NCBI RefSeq assembly: GCF_001577365.1 | Contig: NZ_CP014513.1 | Span: 1,922,001-1,986,000 of the forward strand | Source: Frondihabitans sp. PAMC 28766 | GTDB taxonomy: Bacteria > Actinomycetota > Actinomycetes > Actinomycetales > Microbacteriaceae | Direction: 5' to 3' | DNA: 64,000 bases | In this document: positions 29,849 through 38,808 of the stretch, piece by piece | Layout of the letters: the number at the start of each line of letters is the position of its first letter | How positions within the stretch are numbered: the stretch's first letter is position 1 | The notes under the pieces: model-generated | Told to the model about the DNA's origin: nothing | Databases searched by the model: none | What the model saw: only the letters and a program-made list of their open reading frames with translations | Program-made: the position numbers and the translations under genes

Positions 29849-30361
29849 ATGCCCGATGCACTCGAGACACCTCGGCCCACCGACCTCGACCTGGCGCGCC
29901 TGGGTGACACGATCGCCGTCTCACGACGCTCGGTCGACCACGGCAACCACCCGTTCGGCGCCGTTCTCGTGGATGCCGACGGCCAGGTGGTGCTCGAGGC
30001 CGAGAACACCGTCGTGACGGGCGACGACTGCACCGGGCACGCCGAGACGAACCTCGTCCGGGCCGCGTGGAAGACGATCGGGGCCGAGGCGCTCGCCACC
30101 CACACGCTCTACACGAGCTGCGAGCCGTGCGCGATGTGCTCGGGCGCGATCTACTGGTCGGGCATCTCGCGCGTCGTGTTCGCGCTCGCCGAAACCGACC
30201 TGCTGGCGCTGACCGGCGACCACGACGAGAACCCGACGATGTCGCTCGACTGCCGCACGGTGCTGAACGGCGGGCAGCGCGCCATCGAGGTCGTCGGGCC
30301 GGTGCACGGTTCCGTCGCAGACGAGGCGCGGGCTGCGCACGGCGACTTCTGGGCACGCTGA
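29849..30361 (+). CDS. nucleoside/cytosine deaminase family protein
   Basis: A zinc-dependent deaminase of the CDA superfamily, 170 residues. Zinc ligands and catalytic Glu are in GHAETNLV, with the second pair in SCEPCAMCSGAI. The preceding NHPFGAVLVD loop is typical. It is longer than a TadA tRNA adenosine deaminase and lacks a clear tRNA-binding tail; members of this subgroup are annotated as guanine/cytosine or nucleoside deaminases. It is divergent from the SGNH hydrolase. A 7-bp hairpin overlaps its stop codon. Confidence 0.85.
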   Translation: MPDALETPRPTDLDLARLGDTIAVSRRSVDHGNHPFGAVLVDADGQVVLEAENTVVTGDDCTGHAETNLVRAAWKTIGAEALATHTLYTSCEPCAMCSGAIYWSGISRVVFALAETDLLALTGDHDENPTMSLDCRTVLNGGQRAIEVVGPVHGSVADEARAAHGDFWAR

Positions 30362-30377
30362 CGGGGCCGTGCCCCGT
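30361..30377 (+). terminator. GC hairpin at the end of the deaminase gene
   Basis: ACGGGGC, loop CGT, GCCCCGT: a perfect 7-bp stem starting on the last base of the stop codon. It lies in a repeat-rich gap, where a 15-bp sequence at 30375-30389 recurs at 30419-30433. There is no T tract, so it is a candidate terminator only. Confidence 0.5.
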
Positions 30378-30476
30378 GCTGCGCGGCGCAGTGCCGGGCA
30401 CAGTGAGGCGCAGTGCCGCGTGCTGCGCGGCGCGGGGCCCAGTGATTCCGCGGGTTCTCCGCCTAAAATCGGCAGC

Positions 30477-31142
30477 ATGGCCGATTCGATCGAAGGGCGC
30501 GTGCGCGTCGGCGTCGACGCCTTCCTGCGCTGGCTGCCTCGCTGGGAGATCGGCACGTCGCGCGGCCGCACCCGCGTCTGTCGCCTCTGCCTCGGCTCTC
30601 CGGTCGCCACCGCCGCCGGCTTCGACCATGACGTGCCGCACGCGGTGCAGCACGCCCTCCTCAGCCGGATGCGCGTGATCGTCGACGACGCCGTCGACGA
30701 GTACACCGCCCGCAACCTCCCGATGGTCAGTCGCGAGCTGGCCAAGAGCCAGGCGCAGGATGCCACGGGGTACCGCCCCGACGAGGGTCTCGCCCTCGAG
30801 TTCCAGGGCCTTCAGACCGACCCCGAGCCCGAGCCGGGCCAGCCCTTCCTCTTCACGCTCAAAGAGCTCGCCGACGAAGACGAGAAGCGGGCCGCCGAAA
30901 CGGACGCGCCTCGTGATCCCGAACCACCCACCGTCTTCACCGAGGAGGCCAAGAACGCCTTGCGAACCGAACTAGAGCTCGCCGACGACCAGGCGAGGCA
31001 GGTCGGCACCGCCGTCTGCTTCGCGCTGATGGAGCACCGCCAGCGCATCGCCGACGCCATCGACCGGCTCGTCGAGCCGCAGGTCGACGAGCTGCTCGCC
31101 GAGCTGTCGAAGGCCCTCGAGAACCCGAGGTCGCGCTCGTGA
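30477..31142 (+). CDS. hypothetical protein
   Basis: A 221-residue soluble, strongly acidic protein. The N-terminal part has a Cys pair (RVCRLCLGSP). The C-terminal part is helical (ELELADDQARQVGTAVCFALMEHRQRIADAIDRL) and ends in a coiled-coil-like ELLAELSKALE. I do not recognise the family. The start is ATG 30477; the longer frame upstream is low-complexity repeat. Its end overlaps the GTG of the DUF3054 gene (GTGA), so the two are co-transcribed. Confidence 0.6.
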   Translation: MADSIEGRVRVGVDAFLRWLPRWEIGTSRGRTRVCRLCLGSPVATAAGFDHDVPHAVQHALLSRMRVIVDDAVDEYTARNLPMVSRELAKSQAQDATGYRPDEGLALEFQGLQTDPEPEPGQPFLFTLKELADEDEKRAAETDAPRDPEPPTVFTEEAKNALRTELELADDQARQVGTAVCFALMEHRQRIADAIDRLVEPQVDELLAELSKALENPRSRS

Positions 31143-31531
31143 AGCTCGCATCCCCCTATAAGACCTGGGCGTGGTGGGGCTTCGTCGCCGACCTCGTGCT
31201 GGTGCTCGTCTTCGTGCTGATCGGGCGCTCGAGCCACGGCGAGGGCGACGGTGTCGCCGGGATCGGCACGACCCTGTGGCCGTTCTTCGTCGGCACCGTG
31301 GTCGGCTGGCTCGGGCTCGTCGGCTTCCGCTGGCCGATCGTGACCGTCATCAGCGGCGTGCTCGTGTGGATCGCCACGGTGTTCATCGGCATGCTGCTGC
31401 GGGTGCAGACCCACCAGGGCATTGCCGTGAGCTTCGTGATCGTGGCGTCGATCGTGCTCGGGGTGTTCCTGATCGGGTGGCGCGTGCTGGCGCTGCAGCT
31501 GGCGCAGAGGCGGGCTCGCCGCCGCGCCTGA
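31139..31531 (+). CDS. DUF3054 domain membrane protein
   Basis: A 130-residue integral membrane protein with four helices (FVADLVLVLVFVLIG, LWPFFVGTVVGWLGLVG, IVTVISGVLVWIATVFIGML, AVSFVIVASIVLGVFLIGW). The RSSHGEG segment after helix 1 and GMLLR after helix 3 match the DUF3054 family. Function is unknown. The start is GTG 31139, overlapping the stop of the upstream hypothetical gene by four bases. Confidence 0.85.
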   Translation: MKLASPYKTWAWWGFVADLVLVLVFVLIGRSSHGEGDGVAGIGTTLWPFFVGTVVGWLGLVGFRWPIVTVISGVLVWIATVFIGMLLRVQTHQGIAVSFVIVASIVLGVFLIGWRVLALQLAQRRARRRA

Positions 31532-31548
31532 GCGCGATGCGGCTGCTG

Positions 31549-31869
31549 CTAGGCCTTCACTGAGTTGTCGAGCGACGGCTCGTCGGTCAGCACGAGGCCG
31601 CTCGACGAGTTCGCGCTCGCGGTGAGTTCGGCGAGCCAGGCGCGACTGATCGACGGCACGCGGCCGCCCGAGTACTTGAAGTAGAGCGGAATGCCCGGGT
31701 CCATCCAGAGGCTGGAGCGCCCGTCGCCGACCTTCTGCGGGTCGCGCCACGAGAAGAAGAACGACTCGCGTCGACGCAGCTTCGTGGCGATCACGATCTG
31801 AAGGTGCTCGAGTGTGCGGTCTTCGAATTCGATCTCGATGGTCGCGGAACCGTAGATCAGGGATCCCAT
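31549..31869 (-). CDS. small DUF7882-type protein of Microbacteriaceae
   Basis: A 106-residue basic protein: MGSLIYGSATIEIEFEDRTL, then HLQIVIATKLRRRESFFFSW and SLWMDPGIPLYFKYSGGRVP. Close relatives are common and often present in several copies in Microbacteriaceae. They are frequently labelled ATP-dependent DNA ligase, but there is no ligase KxDG motif or nucleotidyltransferase domain here, so that label is not supported. Function is unknown. It is monocistronic, convergent with the DUF3054 gene and divergent from the oxidoreductase at 32033. Confidence 0.8.
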   Translation of the reverse strand: MGSLIYGSATIEIEFEDRTLEHLQIVIATKLRRRESFFFSWRDPQKVGDGRSSLWMDPGIPLYFKYSGGRVPSISRAWLAELTASANSSSGLVLTDEPSLDNSVKA

Positions 31870-32032
31870 GTGACTCCTTCAGGGCTGCCTTCCGGCGAGA
31901 CGGGCCGGTCGGGACGTTTACAGCGAACTAGAGCGTACCGGGTGCGGCACCGCACCGTCTCGTCGGGACACGTCTGGCTGTCCGCTATGCGCGCCTGGGC
32001 GACGGACATCGGCCGCCGTCTAGCCTCGAGAC

Positions 32033-33502
32033 ATGCCGACACGAGCCCGACCACGAGGACGAGACGACGCCATCGTCGTGGGTGCGGGCCCGAACGGACT
32101 GGCGGCGGCCGTCGTGCTCGCCCGGGCCGGGCTCTCGGTTCGGGTGCTCGAGCGGGGCGACACGATCGGCGGCGGCGCCCGCACGGCCGAGTCGACCCTC
32201 CCGGGCTTCCTGCACGACATCTGCTCGGCGGTACACCCCATGGGCGCCGTCTCGGGCTTCTTCCGCCGCTTCGGGCTCGACGAGCGGCTGACCATGCTGA
32301 CGCCCGACGTCTCGTACGCTCATCCCCTGCCCGACGGCCGCGCAGGCATCGCAGCCCTCGACCTGGAGCGCACCGTCGAGTCGCTCGGGCGCGACGGGCC
32401 GTCGTGGCGCGCGCTTCTGGGGCCGCTCGTCTCGCGCGACGCCGAGGTCGCGCAGTTCACGCTCTCGTCGATCCTGCAACTGCCTCGCCACCCGACGACC
32501 ATCGCCCTGTTCGGGCTCGCCGCCCTCGATCAGGGCGCACCCTGGTGGAACGAGCGCTGGCACGGCGACGAGGCGCCCGCGCTGCTGGCCGGAGTGATGG
32601 CGCACGCGATCCAACCCATGCCGTCGCTCGCGGCAGCGGCCGCGGGGCTCGCGCTGGCCGTGCACGGGCACGCCCGCGGCTGGCCGTTGCCCCAGGGCGG
32701 CAGCCAGAGCATCGTCGACGCTCTCGCCGCCGACCTCGTCGAGCACGGCGGCGAGATCGAGACCGGGGTCGAGATCACCTCGCTCCACGAGGTGCGCCAC
32801 GCTCGCGCGTCGATCTTCGACGTGAGCGCCAGGGCCATGGCCGACATCGCAGGAGACGAGCTGCCGGCCCGCTACTCCCGGGCCCTCCGCCGCTTCCGCT
32901 ACGGCAATGCCGCGGCCAAGGTCGACTTCGCGCTGTCCCAGCCGGTGCCGTGGGCGAACCCGGCGGTCGCTCAGTCGCCGACGGTGCACCTCGGCGGCAC
33001 GCGGGCGTCCGTCGCTCTCGCCGAGGCTCAGGTCGCCGCCGGACGCCACGCCGACGAGCCGTTCGTGCTCGTCGTGCAGCCCGGTGTCGTCGACCCGACC
33101 CGGGCTCCCGAAGGCAAGGCGGCGCTCTGGGCGTACGCGCACGTGCCGCACGACTCCACCATCGACCACACCGAGATCATCACGCGCGAGATCGAGAAGT
33201 ACGCGCCCGGCTTCCGCGACACGATCCTCGCGTCGGCCTCTCGCACCGCTGCCGACCTCGAGAACTACGACCCCAACTACATCGGGGGCGACATCGCCTC
33301 CGGGGCGCCGAGCCTGACGCAGCTCATCGCGCGGCCCGTCGTCTCGACGGACCCGTGGCGGACGCCGATCGCCGGGGTCTACCTCGGCTCGTCGTCGACG
33401 CCGCCCGGGCCGAGCGTGCACGGGCTCGGCGGGGCCTACGCGGCGCGCAGTGCCCTGCGGCACGAGTTCGGCATCACGTCGCTGCCCGACCTCGCGCCCT
33501 GA
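32033..33502 (+). CDS. phytoene desaturase-type FAD/NAD(P)-dependent oxidoreductase
   Basis: A 489-residue flavoprotein. The N-terminal dinucleotide-binding motif [20 protein letters not shown] and [17 protein letters not shown] bind FAD. The C-terminal FAD motif is in [20 protein letters not shown]. The layout matches the carotenoid desaturase/amine oxidase-like superfamily, but no other carotenoid gene is nearby, so the substrate is not implied. It starts at ATG 32033 and ends in a complex stem-loop shared with the convergent epimerase gene. Confidence 0.85.
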   Translation: MPTRARPRGRDDAIVVGAGPNGLAAAVVLARAGLSVRVLERGDTIGGGARTAESTLPGFLHDICSAVHPMGAVSGFFRRFGLDERLTMLTPDVSYAHPLPDGRAGIAALDLERTVESLGRDGPSWRALLGPLVSRDAEVAQFTLSSILQLPRHPTTIALFGLAALDQGAPWWNERWHGDEAPALLAGVMAHAIQPMPSLAAAAAGLALAVHGHARGWPLPQGGSQSIVDALAADLVEHGGEIETGVEITSLHEVRHARASIFDVSARAMADIAGDELPARYSRALRRFRYGNAAAKVDFALSQPVPWANPAVAQSPTVHLGGTRASVALAEAQVAAGRHADEPFVLVVQPGVVDPTRAPEGKAALWAYAHVPHDSTIDHTEIITREIEKYAPGFRDTILASASRTAADLENYDPNYIGGDIASGAPSLTQLIARPVVSTDPWRTPIAGVYLGSSSTPPGPSVHGLGGAYAARSALRHEFGITSLPDLAP

Positions 33503-33567
33503 GCCCCGCCTTTTCGGCGCGATCCCTCCTTCTCGACGGAGGGATCCTGTCGAAGAGGACGGGGCTC
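33501..33567. terminator. nested stem-loop between convergent genes
   Basis: Inner stem GATCCCTCC (33521-33529) with GGAGGGATC (33538-33546). Outer arms GAGCCCCG (33501-33508) with CGGGGCTC (33560-33567). It overlaps the stop of the oxidoreductase and ends 3 bp before the stop of the minus-strand epimerase, so it can serve both transcripts. Confidence 0.65.
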
Positions 33568-33570
33568 GGG

Positions 33571-34419
33571 TCAGACGGCGCGGTCGGGCCCGGCGGCGGG
33601 GGGAGCGGAGTCGGTGATCATCGCGCCTCCCTCGAGAGCGGTGGTCGGGGGGACGGCTGCGACGGCGTCGTGATCCTGCGCCCACTGACGGGTGTCGTCG
33701 CGCGGTTCGAAGCCGATCGCTCGGCCCTCCGAGAGGTCGAACCATGAGGGGAAGTTGTCGCTCATACCCCAGACGATGCGGTGGCCGGGCTCGTCGAGGG
33801 CGGCTGTGGCCTCGATGAGGCGACCGAAGTCGGCCGGGGACAGCCAGGTCGCGAGCGGGCGACCTTCGTCGCGGAGGTCGGGCTCGTCGAGGAACGAGCC
33901 GATGCGCGCCGAGACGATCGTCATGCCGTAGCGGTCGGCGAAGAGGCTGCCGAGCGCCTCGAGCGTGACCTTGCCGACGCCGTAGTAGCTGTCGGGTCGC
34001 GGCTGCGGCACCCTGACGCCCGCCAGCTCGTCGACCGTCGAATAACCCACCGCGTGGTTCGACGACGCCAGCAGCACTCGTGTCACCCCGGCGTCGTGGG
34101 CCGCCTCGAGGGTCTTCTGGGTGCCGTCGATATTGAGGCTCAGGATCTCGGGCCACGAGACGCCCCCGGGATGCCCGGCCAGGTGCACCACCAGGTCCGC
34201 GCCCTGGAAGACGTCGCGCAGGGCGGCCACGTCGAAGACCGACACCTCGGCGAACGACTCGCCGGCCTCGAGCGGCCTCGACGGCCGAACGATGTCGAGC
34301 AGCACCACCTCACGGCCGGCCCGACGCAAGAAGGGGCGGACGGAGGTGGCGATGCGACTCGACCCACCCGTGATCACGATTCTCGGCACATCGGGGTCTG
34401 GCAGCACGTCTTCAGGCAC
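33571..34419 (-). CDS. NAD-dependent epimerase/dehydratase, uronate dehydrogenase-like
   Basis: A 282-residue extended short-chain dehydrogenase. Cofactor motif ITGGSSRIATSV; catalytic YxxxK in SYYGVGKVTLE. The ASSNHAVGY and ARIGSFLDEP segments together with TWLSPADFGRLI closely resemble hexuronate (glucuronate/galacturonate) dehydrogenases, which oxidise uronates to aldarolactones. A glucuronate isomerase and a fructuronate-reductase-type gene lie nearby, which fits. The start is GTG 34419, although GGAGG is almost touching it; GTG 34407 is an alternative with long spacing. The C-terminal tail is Ala/Pro-rich. Confidence 0.8.
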   Translation of the reverse strand: MPEDVLPDPDVPRIVITGGSSRIATSVRPFLRRAGREVVLLDIVRPSRPLEAGESFAEVSVFDVAALRDVFQGADLVVHLAGHPGGVSWPEILSLNIDGTQKTLEAAHDAGVTRVLLASSNHAVGYSTVDELAGVRVPQPRPDSYYGVGKVTLEALGSLFADRYGMTIVSARIGSFLDEPDLRDEGRPLATWLSPADFGRLIEATAALDEPGHRIVWGMSDNFPSWFDLSEGRAIGFEPRDDTRQWAQDHDAVAAVPPTTALEGGAMITDSAPPAAGPDRAV

Positions 34420-34483
34420 GCCTCCGATCCTCCCACGCGGTGCGGCCCGCCGCCGTGGGCGATCGGCACTCGCGGAGAGACCG

Positions 34484-34565
34484 CCTGTCGTGACGCGAGA
34501 CGGCCTGGCGTGACGCAAGACGGCCTGTCGTGACGCGAGAACGGCCTGGCGTGACGCGAGCACGG
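34484..34565. repeat. four tandem 20-21-bp repeats
   Basis: Units at 34484, 34504, 34524 and 34545 follow CCTGKCGTGACGCRAG.ACGG. They lie in the 367-bp gap upstream of the minus-strand epimerase and before the plus-strand hydrolase at 34787. Units 1 and 3 read CCTGTCG and units 2 and 4 CCTGGCG, so it may be two copies of a 41-bp doublet. No gene is seen in the gap. Confidence 0.85.
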
Positions 34566-34653
34566 TGCCGGGCAGACGGGGCGCGCCACCTCGCCGGCCG
34601 GGCCTGCCGCGGCACGTGCGGGCACCCGAGACGAGCGTGAGATCGCACTTGGG

Positions 34654-34673
34654 CCCCGCTGAGGCCAGCGGGG
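34654..34673. terminator. GC stem-loop in the divergent gap
   Basis: CCCCGCT, loop GAGGCC, AGCGGGG: a perfect 7-bp stem. It is flanked further out by GAGATC and GATCTC, which could extend the structure. It lies between two divergent genes, so operator, attenuator or repeat remnant are as likely as terminator. Confidence 0.4.
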
Positions 34674-34786
34674 CGGGCCGAATCGTGATCTCGCGCACTC
34701 TGGCGCTGGCCGCGCGGTCGACGCGCCCGGTCGCTGGCCCCGGTTTCGACTGGGGCACCTCGGGTCGCACGGCCTAGCGTGAGGGC

Positions 34787-35350
34787 ATGAGCGTGCAGGT
34801 GACGACCCAGGCCAACCCTTCCTCCGCCGACGTGGCGGTGATCCTGCCCGGCTCGGGCTACACGGTGCAGGCGCCGCTGCTCTCGTGGCCCGCGCGGATG
34901 CTCGCCCAGCGCGGCTGGCAGGTGCGCGGGGTGGGGTGGGAGATCGACGAGGCGGCGCAGCAGGATCCCGAGGCCTTCGTCGAGCAGGCCGCGAGCGTCG
35001 CATTCGCGGCAGCGCCCGAGGGCGGGCGCCGGCTGATCGTCGCGAAGTCGTTCGGCTCGTTCGCGCTGCCGTGGGCACGCCGCGAGGGGGTGCCAGGCGT
35101 CTGGCTCACCCCTGTCGTGACATCGCCCGTCGTGCAGCAGGCGCTGCGCTCGGCGACGCCGGGCGACCTCGCCATCGGCGGCGACGCCGACCCTCTCGGG
35201 CTGCCCGAGCGTCTCGCCGGGACGCGCGCGCGAACCATCACGGTGCCCGGCGCCGACCACTCGCTGGAGGTCGCCGGCGGCTGGCGTGCGTCACTGAGCG
35301 TGCAGTCGGCGGTCTTCGACGAGGTCGAGGCGCACCTCGACGACCTCTGA
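34787..35350 (+). CDS. small alpha/beta hydrolase family protein
   Basis: A 187-residue protein with a short alpha/beta-hydrolase layout: VAVILPGSGYTVQAPLL at the N-terminus, the elbow VAKSFGSFALP (nucleophile Ser), GDADPLG carrying the acid, and GADHSLEV carrying the His. It is cytoplasmic, with no signal peptide. The substrate is unknown. It begins at ATG 34787 and is convergent with the dehydrogenase at 35368, leaving an 17-bp gap. Confidence 0.75.
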   Translation: MSVQVTTQANPSSADVAVILPGSGYTVQAPLLSWPARMLAQRGWQVRGVGWEIDEAAQQDPEAFVEQAASVAFAAAPEGGRRLIVAKSFGSFALPWARREGVPGVWLTPVVTSPVVQQALRSATPGDLAIGGDADPLGLPERLAGTRARTITVPGADHSLEVAGGWRASLSVQSAVFDEVEAHLDDL

Positions 35351-35367
35351 CCCACCGCCTCGTCTCG

Positions 35368-36804
35368 TCAGCTCGAGGCTGACGAGGTCGCAGCCAGGAT
35401 CTGCTCGGCTGCGACCGTCACGGCGGCTCGAATCGCGTCGTCGTGCTCGAGGCCCGGCGCGACGAGAGCCAGCGCGTCGGCGACCGTCGCCGACGGCGGG
35501 AGAGCCGCGGCCCCCGCGTCCGACACGAGTGACGGCTGACGAGTGAGGTGAAGCCACCAGGCAGCCAGTGCCGTTGCGGCTCCGTCGCCGATCGTGTCGC
35601 CTCGAGCGAGTCGACGCCGCAGCGGGTCGACGATGCGGACGGGCAGCTTGACCGAGCCGTCGGAGGCGATCTGGCGCAGGCGGTGGCGGATCCGGGGGTT
35701 CGTGAAGCGCTCGCGCAGCGACGCTCGGGCGTCGGCGATCTCGACGGCGGGCAGAGGCAGTTCGGCCGCGGCTTCGTCCCAGAGCCGCTCGAGGGGGCCG
35801 GTGCAGCGCGGGTCGCCCATGGCATCGTCGATCGTCTCGTGCCCGAGGGCGAGGCCGAGGTAGGCCAGCAGCGAGTGCCCGGCGTTGAGGAGCCACAGCT
35901 TCCGCTGCTCGTACGGCACGAGGTCGTCGACGAAGCGGGCGCCTGCGGTCTCCCACGCGGGGCGCCCCGCCGGGAAGTCGCCCGACAGCACCCACTCGGC
36001 GAACGGCTCGGCGACGACCACGGCGGCATCGTCGAACCCGGTCAGCGCCGTCGCATCCGCCCGGTCGGTCTCGGTGGTCGCGGGCGTGATCCGGTCGACC
36101 ATCGAGGAGACGAACGACACGGTCTCCTGGATCCAGGTGGCGAGCGGAGGGTCTGCGGTCGCAGCCAGCGAGAGCACGACGTCGCGCACCACCTGCCCGT
36201 TGTCCGTGAGGTTGTCGCAGCACACCACGGCCAGCGGGCCGCCCGCGGCCTCGTGTCGGGCCCGCAGCCCGTCGACGAGTCGGCCCGGCGCCGTGATGCA
36301 GGCCGTCGACGAGGTCTCGCCGCGAAGGAGAGCCAGGTCGCCTGCGACGTCCGCAGCTCGAAAGTCGATGCCGCCGTCGGCCGCGCGATGGTAGGCGGCC
36401 TCGGTCACCGTCAGAGTGACGACTGCTGTTCGGGGGTCGGCGATGGCCTCTCGCCAGCGCGCGCCGTCGGCTCCGTCGTGGACGGCGACGAGAGCGTCGA
36501 CGAACTCGGCGCTGTCGCCTTCGGCAGCGCGGGTGATCAGCGTGTAGACGGCGTTCTGCCGGGCGAGAAGCGCGGCCTGATCGGGTCGGCGGCCGGTGAA
36601 GGCGGTGATGCCCCACGGCTCTCCGTCAGACTCGGCGTGCTGCGTGAACCACGCCTGGTGCGAGCGGTGGAAGGCGCCGAGGCCGAGGTGGACGACACCC
36701 GGGACGCGTTCGTCCCGCACCTGATCCTGGGCGTCGGTCAGCGCCCCGATCCCGACCAGTGGTGCATCCCCGATCCCGACGAGCGGCGCGTCGGCGTCAG
36801 ACAT
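35368..36804 (-). CDS. mannitol dehydrogenase family protein, probable fructuronate/tagaturonate reductase
   Basis: A 478-residue NAD-dependent polyol/uronate dehydrogenase. VVHLGLGAFHRSHQAWFT and WGITAFTGR are N-terminal family blocks; VVCCDNLTDNGQVVRD and SFVSSMVDRITP lie in the core, and KLWLLNAGHSLLAYLG holds the catalytic Lys and His region. In this context, the last gene of a sugar operon beside uxaC, reduction of fructuronate or tagaturonate to mannonate or altronate is likely; mannitol oxidation is the alternative. The N-terminus repeats an eight-residue unit (APLVGIGD) encoded by a 24-bp duplication. Its start overlaps the upstream gene. Confidence 0.85.
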   Translation of the reverse strand: MSDADAPLVGIGDAPLVGIGALTDAQDQVRDERVPGVVHLGLGAFHRSHQAWFTQHAESDGEPWGITAFTGRRPDQAALLARQNAVYTLITRAAEGDSAEFVDALVAVHDGADGARWREAIADPRTAVVTLTVTEAAYHRAADGGIDFRAADVAGDLALLRGETSSTACITAPGRLVDGLRARHEAAGGPLAVVCCDNLTDNGQVVRDVVLSLAATADPPLATWIQETVSFVSSMVDRITPATTETDRADATALTGFDDAAVVVAEPFAEWVLSGDFPAGRPAWETAGARFVDDLVPYEQRKLWLLNAGHSLLAYLGLALGHETIDDAMGDPRCTGPLERLWDEAAAELPLPAVEIADARASLRERFTNPRIRHRLRQIASDGSVKLPVRIVDPLRRRLARGDTIGDGAATALAAWWLHLTRQPSLVSDAGAAALPPSATVADALALVAPGLEHDDAIRAAVTVAAEQILAATSSASS

Positions 36805-37657
36805 CGACTCCCACCAACGCCTTCACGAACGCCAGGTTGTCGCGGGTCCGCTCTTCCAGGGGCAGATCGGTCGAGAAGTCTTCGAGGGTCACCCATCCGT
36901 CGTACCCGTGTGCGCGGAGATCGGTCAGGTACTGCCCGACGTCGGCCTGCCCGTCTCGAAGCGTCGCCCACTCGTGGTGCCAGACCAGAGATCCCGCTGC
37001 AGTGCGCGAGCCGTCGGTGACCCAGCGGGCGTTCTTCACGTGGACATGGGCGAGATGGTCGCCGAGGATCTCGAACGCACTGGTGTGACGCTCGAACCCC
37101 TCGATGACGAGGTTGCCGAGGTCGTGGATGACGCCGACGTGAACCGGGTCCAGCCCCTCCAGCAGCCGACGGGCGGCCGACGCCGACGGGGTGATGGTCT
37201 CGTGGTGGAGCTCGACGAGCACCTTCACTCCCAGCGGGGCGGCGACGCCGATCGCGCGCTCGAGGTCGCCGCGCGTGCGCTCGAGCGCCACCGGATACGG
37301 CTCGCCGGAGTCGCTTCGCGGCATGGCCACGCGCACCTGGGTCGCGCCCATCGCGGCGGCGCCTCGCAGCACCCGGTCGACATCGTCGTGTTCGAAGGCC
37401 TTGGCGTATCCCGCCACGCCCGAGATCGACAGACCCGCGTCGCGGACCATCGATCCGATGCCCGGAGCGTCGTCCTCGACGGTCGACAGAGGCAGCGTCG
37501 CCAGGTTGCCGGCCCAGAAGCCGGGCTCGCCCGTGGCCGACGGCTGCTGGTCGAGGACGCGCCACTCGATGCCGTCCCACCCCTGGGCCGCCAGCTTCTC
37601 GACGGCGACCGCCGGTGACCACGACGGCGTCGACGCCGTGAACACGGAGAACCTCAT
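36797..37657 (-). CDS. sugar phosphate isomerase/epimerase family TIM-barrel protein
   Basis: A 286-residue xylose-isomerase-like TIM barrel. Metal-binding acidic/His residues are seen in LVELHHETITPS, VIHDLGNLVIEG, HVKNARW and WVTLEDFSTD at the ends of consecutive strands, the usual pattern for epimerases or isomerases of free sugars. It starts at ATG 37657, overlapping the Gfo/Idh gene stop (ATGA), and overlaps the following dehydrogenase, so it is part of the operon. A second TIM-barrel gene at 38805 is distinct in sequence. Confidence 0.85.
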   Translation of the reverse strand: MRFSVFTASTPSWSPAVAVEKLAAQGWDGIEWRVLDQQPSATGEPGFWAGNLATLPLSTVEDDAPGIGSMVRDAGLSISGVAGYAKAFEHDDVDRVLRGAAAMGATQVRVAMPRSDSGEPYPVALERTRGDLERAIGVAAPLGVKVLVELHHETITPSASAARRLLEGLDPVHVGVIHDLGNLVIEGFERHTSAFEILGDHLAHVHVKNARWVTDGSRTAAGSLVWHHEWATLRDGQADVGQYLTDLRAHGYDGWVTLEDFSTDLPLEERTRDNLAFVKALVGVDV

Positions 37658-38808
37658 GGGCGCACCCCCACGGTGACGTCCTGGTCGTCCAGGGCCCCGG
37701 TGAGGACGTCGTCGACGAGCACCGGCCGCCCGAGCGTGGCCGAGACGTAGATCGCCTTGACCGTCGCCAACGACAACAGGGCGTCGTCGACCGTGACGCC
37801 GGGCGGAGTGCCCGCGCGGATCGCGCGGGAGATGTCGTCGTACTGGCGCGCGTGCCCGCGGAGGAAGTGATCCTGCTCGGCCGGCCCGCCGACGAGCTGA
37901 TCGTCGGGCAGGAGATCCGTCGCCTGGTTGGCTGTGTCGAGGGCCGCCTGCGGCCCGGTCTCGGCGTCGGGCGAGGCGACGTGGAAGTACTCGAGGCGAT
38001 CGTCGGTCACGACCCCGGAGCCGGTGTCGCCGTGCACCTGGAGGCGGGTCGAGAGGCCCGGGTACGCCGCGGTCGTGGCGTGGATGACGGCGAGGGCTCC
38101 CGACTCGAACCGCACGGTCGCCACCGCGACGTCTTCGACCTCGATCCGCTCGTGGGCGAGGAGGCCGGTCTGCGCGCTGATCTCGACCGGGCGTCCGAGC
38201 ATCCAGACGAGCAGGTCGACGTTGTGCACGCCCTGATTCATGACGGCGCCGCCGCCGTCGAGGGCCCAGGTGCCACGCCAGTCGCCGGAGTCGTAATAGC
38301 CCTGGCTCCGCCACCATGCCACCGAGGCCAGCCCCGACGAGATCCTGCCGAAGCGCCCGGCGTGCGCGGCCTCGGCGACGACCCGGTTCGCAGGATCGAA
38401 GCGGTGCTGGCTGATCACGGACACCATCAGGCCCTGCGGTGCGGCGGCCGAGGCGAGCTCGGAGATGCGGCGCGCGCTTTTCACGCTGACGTCGAGCGGC
38501 TTCTCGATGACGACGTGGCGGCCGGCCGCGAGGGCGGTCTCGGCGAGCGACACGTGGAGCCCGCTGGGGGAGCAGACGACGACGACGTCGATCTCGGCGC
38601 CCTCGAGGGCGGCTTCGAGCGAGTCCGTCACCAGCGGGCGGGGAGCGCCCGACGCGGCGACCTCGTCGGCGAGGCCGACGGCCGCGGGCAGGACGGCGTC
38701 CACCGCGGCGGTGACGACGAAGTCGGGGTGGCCGACGAGGACGCGCGCGTGGTGGCGCCCGATGATGCCGCAGCCGACGACGGCTGCTCTGAGGGGTGCG
38801 GTGGTCAT
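37654..38808 (-). CDS. Gfo/Idh/MocA family oxidoreductase
   Basis: A 384-residue NAD(P)-dependent sugar oxidoreductase. The N-terminal Rossmann motif AAVVGCGIIGRHHA and the conserved VIEKPLDVSV block (the catalytic Lys motif EKP) are clear. GGGAVMNQGVHNVDLLVWML supplies the second-domain His. Members oxidise or epimerise sugars and inositols at one carbon. It lies between two TIM-barrel isomerase genes with ATGA overlaps on both sides, a typical trio in sugar-utilisation operons. The substrate is inferred from context only as an uronic acid or a derivative. Confidence 0.9.
   Translation of the reverse strand: MTTAPLRAAVVGCGIIGRHHARVLVGHPDFVVTAAVDAVLPAAVGLADEVAASGAPRPLVTDSLEAALEGAEIDVVVVCSPSGLHVSLAETALAAGRHVVIEKPLDVSVKSARRISELASAAAPQGLMVSVISQHRFDPANRVVAEAAHAGRFGRISSGLASVAWWRSQGYYDSGDWRGTWALDGGGAVMNQGVHNVDLLVWMLGRPVEISAQTGLLAHERIEVEDVAVATVRFESGALAVIHATTAAYPGLSTRLQVHGDTGSGVVTDDRLEYFHVASPDAETGPQAALDTANQATDLLPDDQLVGGPAEQDHFLRGHARQYDDISRAIRAGTPPGVTVDDALLSLATVKAIYVSATLGRPVLVDDVLTGALDDQDVTVGVRP

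Noticed and set aside
31549..31869. ATP-dependent DNA ligase, as similar small proteins are often labelled
   Set aside because: At 106 residues it has no KxDG lysine motif and no nucleotidyltransferase domain.
34484..34565. CRISPR-like array
   Set aside because: The 20-bp units abut with no spacers and there are no cas genes in the window.
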